Of a DNA stretch of 6,813 nt, positions 1 through 5,113 are shown piece by piece. A model generated the notes under the pieces. It saw only the letters and a list, made by a program, of their open reading frames with translations, did not search any database and had not been told where the DNA came from. The stretch comes from an uncultured Porphyromonadaceae bacterium. Its GTDB lineage: Bacteria; Bacteroidota; Bacteroidia; Bacteroidales; Muribaculaceae. Numbering within the stretch: the stretch's first letter is position 1; every line of letters begins with the position of its first letter. The DNA lies in assembly GCA_947174225.1 (NCBI GenBank), contig CAMWIF010000145.1, forward strand, positions 1-6,813, in the 5' to 3' direction. The position numbers and the translations under genes were made by a program.

Positions 1-6
1 TTGCTT

Positions 7-1350
7 ATGAAGGAATATGAAGTATCTGAATCCGGATTTGTGTCTATTCCGGACGGCGAATTTGAAGCGAGTGCCGGGATGATGGACGTAGAAATACTCG
101 ACATTTCCAAAGTTAACGTTATAGCTCGTGGCAGGCGTTACGGCAGATGGTGGCGGCTGAAAGGACTCACTGAGCAGCGTAGATCCTCCTCCGTCGATCG
201 TCGACAGCTTCAGAGTGAGTTTGAACTGCAATCAAGGCTCCTTATTCCCGGTGTTGCCCAGGCTGTAGGTTTCGAGGAGATAGAGGGTTTAGGTGGTTGT
301 ATCGTGGAGGAATGGGTGGAGGGTAGGAAGCTCTCGGAGTTGCTCCAGGAAGGGAAGCTAACTAAACAGGAACGTCGTAGGATAATGCGCGAAGTTATTC
401 GCATCGTCGGTTACATTCACAGCAAGGGTGTGGCTCATCGTAATCTTAAGCCTTCAAATATAATGGTGCGTGATGCCGGTAGAGGCATTGTGCTGAATGA
501 TTTTGGTTTGGCAGACACTGATGGTTATGACGATGATATATATAGCTTGGGGATGATTATGAAGGAGCTTTGTCCGGAATACGAAAGGAGTGCAGCGCGA
601 TGCACTGGTCCGGCGAAGAAGAGACCTAAAGACACTGAGAAGTTATTGAAAAGCCTCGACCGCCGTGACAGGATGCCTAAGTTGATATGGTCAATCTCCG
701 GTGTGGCAGTCCTTGTGGTGCTTGGTATGCTGGCAGTGGGACATATAAATTCGTTGATTGCCGCCACCCAGGCAGATCAAGAGAAAATTTTGGCACTGAC
801 CGAATTAAATCGTCACCAGGAACAACATGTGACCCATCTTGCCGACTCTCTTACAGGAGTGCTTAACCGTATTAACAGAGCGGAAGACGAGATAAAAGGG
901 ATGGATAACTACAGTGAGATGAGAAAACAGGCATATTTGGCGACGAGCAAGAAAATCAATAAGACTATTGATGATTTTGAAAAGAATGTTTTCCCGATGT
1001 TCAGAGGACAGGATGTAGCCTTCTATGATTCAATCCTTGGGCTTCATAAGAAATTGCAGTATATCTGCAACACTGCCTACACTGTCAAGAATATTCCGGA
1101 TTTTAAGGAAGATGACGCTTATATATTCTATGATGAAGTTATAAATGATTATCTAAGAAATTTCTCAAAACATTATATGGTTTGGCTTGCAACCCTGCGC
1201 AATTACAAACTCACTGAACAAGGACTACCTGATATTAATTCTCGGAAAATAGCATTAGATAGTATAGCCGCAGAAGAGGAAGCAAAGAGGGCTGAGAAGA
1301 AAAAGTTGGAACAGACAGAAGAGCTTGAAAAAGAGGGGAAGGAATTGTGA
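7..1350 (+). CDS. Membrane-anchored protein-kinase-like protein (predicted pseudokinase), first of a tandem pair
   Basis: Probable membrane signalling or scaffold protein with a degenerate Ser/Thr-kinase fold; partner and substrate unknown. Numbering from the ATG at 7: a glycine-loop-like RGRRYGRWW precedes a candidate ATP-binding Lys52; a candidate helix-C Glu is E71 or E73; hinge-like EEWVEG follows. The catalytic loop at 144-151 reads HRNLKPSN, with Asn replacing the catalytic Asp. DFG is intact at 165-167, but DIYSLG begins only 9 residues later, so activation loop and APE motif are absent. RCTGPAKKRP resembles the end of a kinase C-lobe. A basic stretch (DRRDRMPK) precedes one membrane segment at about 226-245, which predicts a cytoplasmic kinase-like domain. 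The roughly 200 residues beyond look coiled-coil and charged and would be periplasmic. No signal peptide. The frame is open to position 1 (TTG), so a start upstream of the window cannot be excluded. Overlaps the next gene by 4 bases. Kinase-fold call is confident; loss of catalysis is inference. Confidence 0.85.
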   Translation: MKEYEVSESGFVSIPDGEFEASAGMMDVEILDISKVNVIARGRRYGRWWRLKGLTEQRRSSSVDRRQLQSEFELQSRLLIPGVAQAVGFEEIEGLGGCIVEEWVEGRKLSELLQEGKLTKQERRRIMREVIRIVGYIHSKGVAHRNLKPSNIMVRDAGRGIVLNDFGLADTDGYDDDIYSLGMIMKELCPEYERSAARCTGPAKKRPKDTEKLLKSLDRRDRMPKLIWSISGVAVLVVLGMLAVGHINSLIAATQADQEKILALTELNRHQEQHVTHLADSLTGVLNRINRAEDEIKGMDNYSEMRKQAYLATSKKINKTIDDFEKNVFPMFRGQDVAFYDSILGLHKKLQYICNTAYTVKNIPDFKEDDAYIFYDEVINDYLRNFSKHYMVWLATLRNYKLTEQGLPDINSRKIALDSIAAEEEAKRAEKKKLEQTEELEKEGKEL

Positions 1351-2618
1351 ATTGTTCTTTGAAAGAATTTGATGTAAGTACGGAAATGATGGATGTGGAA
1401 ATAATCCATATTTCCGGAGTCAATGTCATAGCTCGCGGACGGCGCTACGGCAGGTGGTGGCTGCTGAAAGGACTCATAGAACAGTACCGCGAATCCTCTG
1501 TTGACCTCCGTCGGCTTCAGAAGGAGTTTGAGCTGCAGTCACGTCTTTTTAATCCTGGCGTAGCACAGGTTGTGAGCTTTGAGGAGATCGGTGGCTTGGG
1601 GCATTGTATCATTGAGGAATGGGTGGAAGGGAAGCCCCTGTCGAAGCTCCTTAATGATGGAAAGCTTTCTAAGAAAAAGCGTCGTGAGATAATGCGTGAG
1701 CTTATAAGCATAGTCGGTTATATTCACAGTATGGGAGTGGCTCACCGCAACATCACCACATCCAATGTGATAGTGCGCGATGTGGGTGCGGGGGTGGTAC
1801 TCTCTGATTTCGGCTCGGCACAAACCGATGGGTATGGCGATGATATCTATGGCTTGGGTAGGATTATGAAAGAGCTATGTTCGGAATATACGGCAATTGC
1901 AGCGAGATGCACCGGACCGGCGTGGAAGAGACCGAAAGCTACTGCAAGGTTGTTGAAAAGCCTCGACCGCCGTGACAGGGTGCCTAAGGTGGTATGGTCA
2001 ATCTCCGGAGCAGCCGTTATTGTAGGGATTGGCATTGTAACGGGATTGTATCTCCACTCATTAAATTCTGCCACAAAGGATACCCGGGATAAAGTTTTAG
2101 CTTTGAGTGAAACCGTCCGTCGACAGGAAATGCAGGTGACTGGGCTTAACGATTCTCTGACAAGGATGACCGTCAGAATAAATCAGGTGCATGATGACAT
2201 CAAAAGTATGGATGACTACAACGAAATGCGAAAAGATATATACGTGGCGGCGTACAAAAAAATCGATAAGGTCTTTGAGGATTTCGAAAAGAACGTAGTG
2301 TCAATGTTCGATGAAGTTAATGTGGTTTTCTATGATTCTATCAATGCTTTACGTGACAAATTGCAGTATATCTGCAACATCGACTATGCCCCAAAGAGAT
2401 TTTCTGCCCTTAATGAAAAAGATGCCTTAGAGCTGCATAATAATCTGGTAGGGTATTATCAAGGCAAATTATCGGAAGAAATTCCTGTTTGGAAAGCATT
2501 GATTAATAATTCTTCAGATATAGAGATAATTGTTGGCCAAGACCTTAGAAAAAAACTATCGGATGAGTTGGCTGAAAAAAAAGGTAACAGAGTCATCAAA
2601 GAAAAAAAGAACCCGTAA
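1347..2618 (+). CDS. Membrane-anchored protein-kinase-like protein (predicted pseudokinase), second of a tandem pair
   Basis: Paralogue of the preceding gene along almost its whole length, same domain order. Numbered from GTG 1347: RGRRYGRWW loop, EEWVEG hinge, degenerate catalytic loop HRNITTSN at 133-140, DFG at 154-156, then DIYGLG from 166 with no activation loop or APE motif, RCTGPAWKRP, a basic stretch, one membrane segment at about 215-236, and a coiled-coil C-terminal domain with the shared DFEKNV and LQYICN blocks. It has decayed further than its neighbour: both the Asp of HRD and the Lys of DLKPxN are gone. The GTG start overlaps the previous stop (GTGA) and suggests translational coupling; homology to the neighbour before the first Met pair (EFDVSTEMM against EFEASAGMM) supports it over ATG 1386 or 1389. 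A purine-rich AAGAGGGGAAGG lies just upstream. Ends with consecutive in-frame stops TAA TAG. The last 30 residues are lysine-rich and unlike the paralogue. Function unknown; catalytic inactivity is inferred from motifs. Confidence 0.85.
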   Translation: MNCSLKEFDVSTEMMDVEIIHISGVNVIARGRRYGRWWLLKGLIEQYRESSVDLRRLQKEFELQSRLFNPGVAQVVSFEEIGGLGHCIIEEWVEGKPLSKLLNDGKLSKKKRREIMRELISIVGYIHSMGVAHRNITTSNVIVRDVGAGVVLSDFGSAQTDGYGDDIYGLGRIMKELCSEYTAIAARCTGPAWKRPKATARLLKSLDRRDRVPKVVWSISGAAVIVGIGIVTGLYLHSLNSATKDTRDKVLALSETVRRQEMQVTGLNDSLTRMTVRINQVHDDIKSMDDYNEMRKDIYVAAYKKIDKVFEDFEKNVVSMFDEVNVVFYDSINALRDKLQYICNIDYAPKRFSALNEKDALELHNNLVGYYQGKLSEEIPVWKALINNSSDIEIIVGQDLRKKLSDELAEKKGNRVIKEKKNP

Positions 2619-2650
2619 TAGCGCATAAAAATAGTGAAGAGGGAAAATAA

Positions 2651-2682
2651 TTTGGATAAAAGAGAATTAATTTGTAATTTCG
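2651..2682 (+). promoter_or_regulatory. Candidate Bacteroidota promoter for the DUF3127 gene
   Basis: TTTG at 2651-2654 matches the -33 element. After a 20-base spacer comes TAATTTCG at 2675-2682, which matches TAnnTTTG except for one C. The start of transcription would be near 2687-2692, leaving a short leader of about 20 bases before ATG 2709. The surrounding 90 bases are AT-rich, with no hairpin that would end transcription of the kinase-like genes, so read-through from them is also possible. Confidence 0.45.
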
Positions 2683-2708
2683 CATAATAAATTGCTAAAA
2701 GTAGAATA

Positions 2709-3167
2709 ATGGAAATAGAAGGCAAGATAATACAGGAGCTTCCGATGCAGTCGGGGGTTTCAAAGGCGGGCAATCCCTGGAAGAAGAGAGAATGGGTGCT
2801 TGAGACATTCGGCTCATATCCTCGTAAAGTGAAATTCCACGTGTTCGGCGACCGTGCCGACACAATGAATATAGAGGTAGGCAATAGCTACACTTTGTCT
2901 TTCGACTTGGAGAGCCGCGAATTCAACGGCAGATGGTACACCGACGTGAGCGTTTACCAGGCTCGTCCGATGGGTGCCGAGGTAGCGGGCGGTCAGGCTG
3001 GTTACGGGCAACCCCAGCAGGGTTATCAGCAACCGGGCTATCCTCAGCAGCCCGGTTATCCCCAGCAGGGTGGGTATCCTCAGCAGAATGTAGGATTCGG
3101 CGCTCCGGGTGCTGCTCCGCAGTTCCAGTCGTCACCGGCTGACGCTGGCGATGATTTGCCGTTCTAA
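2709..3167 (+). CDS. DUF3127 family protein, SSB-like, with a GYPQQ repeat tail and DDLPF tip
   Basis: Small cytoplasmic protein of 152 residues. Residues 1-86 match my recollection of DUF3127, a Bacteroidota family without an established role. The run of alternating hydrophobic strands (KIIQEL, KKREWVLETF, KVKFHVFG, SYTLSFDLES, RWYTDVSVYQA) looks like a small beta-barrel of OB-fold type. Residues 98-127 are five imperfect six-residue units rich in Gly, Tyr, Pro and Gln, a flexible linker. The chain ends in an acidic stretch closing with DDLPF, nearly the same as the C-terminal tip of bacterial SSB proteins, which binds replication and repair partners. Core, disordered Gly/Gln/Pro linker and acidic DDxPF tip is exactly the SSB layout. 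I infer single-strand DNA or RNA binding, or contact with SSB partners; this is not shown by the sequence alone. It probably has its own promoter and is followed by a hairpin, so it seems to be a single-gene unit. Confidence 0.9.
   Translation: MEIEGKIIQELPMQSGVSKAGNPWKKREWVLETFGSYPRKVKFHVFGDRADTMNIEVGNSYTLSFDLESREFNGRWYTDVSVYQARPMGAEVAGGQAGYGQPQQGYQQPGYPQQPGYPQQGGYPQQNVGFGAPGAAPQFQSSPADAGDDLPF
3000..3089 (+). repeat. 18-base repeat units coding for a GYPQQP-type linker
   Basis: Five in-frame imperfect 18-base units encode GYGQPQ, QGYQQP, GYPQQP, GYPQQG and GYPQQN. Units 3 to 5 are most alike at DNA level (GGNTATCCYCAGCAG core). Repeat number could vary between strains by slippage without shifting the frame. 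Confidence 0.8.
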
Positions 3168-3176
3168 GATGCTATA

Positions 3177-3219
3177 TTCGGGGCTTGAGTATCTGAAATA
3201 CGATATTTCAAGCCCCGAA
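3177..3219 (+). terminator. Candidate transcription terminator hairpin after the DUF3127 gene
   Basis: Bases 3177-3188 (TTCGGGGCTTGA) pair perfectly with 3208-3219, giving a 12-bp stem with five consecutive G-C or C-G pairs. The loop region can extend through TATC/GATA pairing (3190-3193 with 3202-3205). It starts 10 bases after the stop codon. It lacks the usual U run directly downstream (AAACCTATAAAAA follows), so termination is probable by position but not certain. Confidence 0.6.
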
Positions 3220-3269
3220 ACCTATAAAAATGCGCTTATTTTAAGATTTTATCAAATACCTTATGTTTT

Positions 3270-3329
3270 TTTTGCACCTTTTTGAGTAGGGGAAGTTGCG
3301 TAATAGGGGAAAAATTAGTAATTTTGCAC
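3270..3329 (+). repeat. Short direct repeat TTTTGCAC flanking the glycogen promoter
   Basis: TTTTGCAC occurs at 3270-3277 and again at 3322-3329, where it overlaps the -7 element; both copies are followed by a T-rich stretch. The spacing is 52 bases, about five helical turns. It might be an operator or simply an old promoter copy; chance is possible in such AT-rich DNA. Confidence 0.25.
3295..3326 (+). promoter_or_regulatory. Bacteroidota-type promoter for the glycogen synthase-phosphorylase unit
   Basis: GTTG at 3295-3298 serves as the -33 element, followed by a 20-base spacer and a perfect TAnnTTTG -7 box (TAATTTTG) at 3319-3326. Transcription would begin near 3331-3336, giving a leader of about 80 bases before ATG 3414. 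The leader holds a weak GCGC/GCGC stem (3343-3346 with 3357-3360), but I recognise no riboswitch. It is the only clear promoter ahead of the two glycogen genes, and the phosphorylase is probably read from it too. Confidence 0.7.
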
Positions 3330-3413
3330 TTATTATTTTGTGGCGCGTCAAAGGAAGCGCATAATTCGGTTTGCGATAGAGCCGGATTGTTAATGTAAAA
3401 AAGATTGAAGACT

Positions 3414-5078
3414 ATGCAGAAAGTCAAGCGAACGGATCGCGATAGTATCGGTCTCCTGATGGAGACAAGCTGGGAAGTTTGCAATAAAATAGGTGGCATA
3501 TATACCGTTTTATCTACAAAAGCCCGGGTTCTACAGGAAAAATATGGCGATCGTTTGGTTTTTATCGGTCCCGATGTGTGGACGGAAAATACACCTTCAC
3601 CTTATTTCATAGAACGTAAGACAATGCTCAAGTCGTGCGCCTCGCGCATGAAGCTGCCGTTTGGCATAACCGTAAGGGCAGGTCGCTGGGACATTCCCGG
3701 ATCGCCACAGGTAGTGCTTGTGAAGTTCGACGGTGTCTATGAGCATTTGAACAGCATTTTCGGCCGTATGTGGGAATTATACGGAGTTGATTCTATGCAT
3801 GCCTACGGTGATTATCATGAGGGCTGCGCATTTGCTGTGGCTTCGGCAATAGTCATGGCTGCTCTCACCGACCATATGAAGGTAGGCCATTGCGGCATTA
3901 TGGCGCATTTCAACGAGTGGACCACCGCTATGGGACTTCTCTACCTTAAGATGACTACTCCGGAAGCTCGCACCGTATTCACTACACATGCCACAAGCAT
4001 CGGACGCAGCATCTGTGGCAACGGAAAGCCCCTCTATGACTATTTCCACGGCTACAACGGCGACCAAATGGCTTGGGAACTTAATATGGAGGCTAAACAC
4101 TCTCTGGAGAAGACAGCCGCTCATCAGGCAGACTGTTTCACCGCTGTGAGCGACCTCACTGCCGATGAATGTGAGCAGCTTCTCGACATCCGTCCCCAGG
4201 TGGTGACCCCCAACGGTTTCGAGCCTGATTTTGTACCCGGGAGCGAGAAGTATGCGGAGCAGCGCAAGGAGGGAAGAAAGCATATCCTGTCTATTGCAGC
4301 TGCTTTGACAGGGAAAGAATTTGACGATGACACCGTGATTGTGGCAACCTCCGGCAGAAATGAATATCGTAATAAGGGCCTTGATCTCTTTATCGACTCT
4401 TTGGTATCGCTGGAGAGCCTGAAGCCTTCGAAACAGGTGTTGGCACTTGTGCTTGTGCCGGCGTGGGTGAAAGGACCCTCCATACCCCTGCTTACTGCCC
4501 TTCAGAATGGTGACACTGTGAGCGACGCACCGGTGTATATGACTCATCGTCTTAACAATGAGGATTGCGACAGTGTGACATGTCGATTGAGATTCCTTTA
4601 TAATGAGGGGCGTCTGAACGGAAAGGTAAGCATAATCTATGTGCCTTGCTATCTCGACGGGAAAGATGGTATCGTCAACATCTCGTATTACGATATTCTG
4701 CCCGCTATTGATATGACCGTGTTCCCGTCTTATTACGAACCTTGGGGCTACACACCCCTTGAGAGCGTGGCATTCGGTGTCCCTACTGTCACATCCGACA
4801 AGAGCGGCTTCGGGCAGTGGATACTCTCTAATTTCGTAAATTCGATGCTTGCCTGTGGCGTTGACGTGGTGGGCAGAACCGACTCAAACTATGGAGAGGC
4901 TGCTTGTGAGATTGCAAGGCAGGTCAAGAAATATGTCGATATGACTGCCGCTGAGAGGAAAGATGCTTCTAAAGCTGCTGCCGCAACGGCTGAGAAGGCT
5001 GATTGGAAATTCTTCATTTCAGCTTATGACGAGGCGTTCAAAGTAGCTACCGAACGCCGTGATGAGAGAATAAAATAA
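3414..5078 (+). CDS. Glycogen synthase, eukaryotic-type family GT3
   Basis: Cytoplasmic glycosyltransferase extending alpha-1,4-glucan chains; by family the donor should be UDP-glucose, unlike the ADP-glucose of bacterial GlgA (GT5). Numbered from ATG 3414: donor-site block SWEVCNKIGGIYTVLSTKA at 19-37; HFNEW with H165; TTHATSIGR at 190-198 (H192, R198); AVSDLTADE followed by VTPNGFEPDF; SGRNEYRNKG with R315 and K321; and FPSYYEPWGYTPLE with the E-x7-E pair E442 and E450. These correspond to the catalytic motifs of yeast and animal glycogen synthases. At 554 residues it is far shorter than those (about 700-740): the central insertion is reduced, and the C-terminal arginine-rich glucose-6-phosphate and phosphorylation region is absent. 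Eukaryote-style allosteric control is therefore unlikely. The ATG at 3414 is preferred over the in-frame TTG at 3405; no strong Shine-Dalgarno is present. The phosphorylase follows after 35 bases, making a synthesis-and-breakdown pair. Confidence 0.95.
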   Translation: MQKVKRTDRDSIGLLMETSWEVCNKIGGIYTVLSTKARVLQEKYGDRLVFIGPDVWTENTPSPYFIERKTMLKSCASRMKLPFGITVRAGRWDIPGSPQVVLVKFDGVYEHLNSIFGRMWELYGVDSMHAYGDYHEGCAFAVASAIVMAALTDHMKVGHCGIMAHFNEWTTAMGLLYLKMTTPEARTVFTTHATSIGRSICGNGKPLYDYFHGYNGDQMAWELNMEAKHSLEKTAAHQADCFTAVSDLTADECEQLLDIRPQVVTPNGFEPDFVPGSEKYAEQRKEGRKHILSIAAALTGKEFDDDTVIVATSGRNEYRNKGLDLFIDSLVSLESLKPSKQVLALVLVPAWVKGPSIPLLTALQNGDTVSDAPVYMTHRLNNEDCDSVTCRLRFLYNEGRLNGKVSIIYVPCYLDGKDGIVNISYYDILPAIDMTVFPSYYEPWGYTPLESVAFGVPTVTSDKSGFGQWILSNFVNSMLACGVDVVGRTDSNYGEAACEIARQVKKYVDMTAAERKDASKAAAATAEKADWKFFISAYDEAFKVATERRDERIK

Positions 5079-5113
5079 ATATTAACTACATAATTTCATT
5101 TTAAGTTTTAGCA

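Larger units (their letters stand above)
7..2618 (+). repeat. Tandem gene duplication (two diverged copies)
   Basis: The two kinase-like genes are head-to-tail copies of one ancestral gene. Protein similarity runs from residue ~20 of the first to near its C terminus. At DNA level most of the pair has drifted, but identical patches remain: 27 bases (646-672 and 1953-1979, encoding LKSLDRRDR) and a 22-base run around the LQYICN codons in both copies. The membrane segments and C-terminal tails differ most. Confidence 0.8.

Noticed and set aside
2549..2610. Several A7-A8 runs near the end of the second kinase-like gene, possible programmed frameshift
   Set aside because: A -1 slip at 2575-2582 meets a stop at once and a +1 slip adds only about 14 lysine-rich residues; no meaningful alternative product.
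7..2618. Antiphage or toxin-antitoxin system built on the kinase-like pair
   Set aside because: No nuclease, toxin, effector or other defence gene is visible nearby, and a pseudokinase with a membrane segment alone does not support that assignment.
3177..3219. Inverted repeat as a transposon end or recombination site
   Set aside because: A single inverted repeat directly after a stop codon, with no partner copy or transposase in the window; a terminator explains it better.
3405..3413. TTG start for glycogen synthase, three codons before the ATG
   Set aside because: The ATG at 3414 gives a normal N terminus and is the stronger start codon; nothing nearby favours TTG.
3331..3413. Possible riboswitch or structured leader ahead of glycogen synthase
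   Set aside because: Only about 80 bases, with a weak 4-bp GCGC stem; no recognisable aptamer and no terminator-antiterminator pair.
3777..4547. 256-codon open frame on the - strand
   Set aside because: Antisense shadow of the glycogen synthase, whose catalytic motifs on the + strand cover the same bases; no domain or start context of its own.
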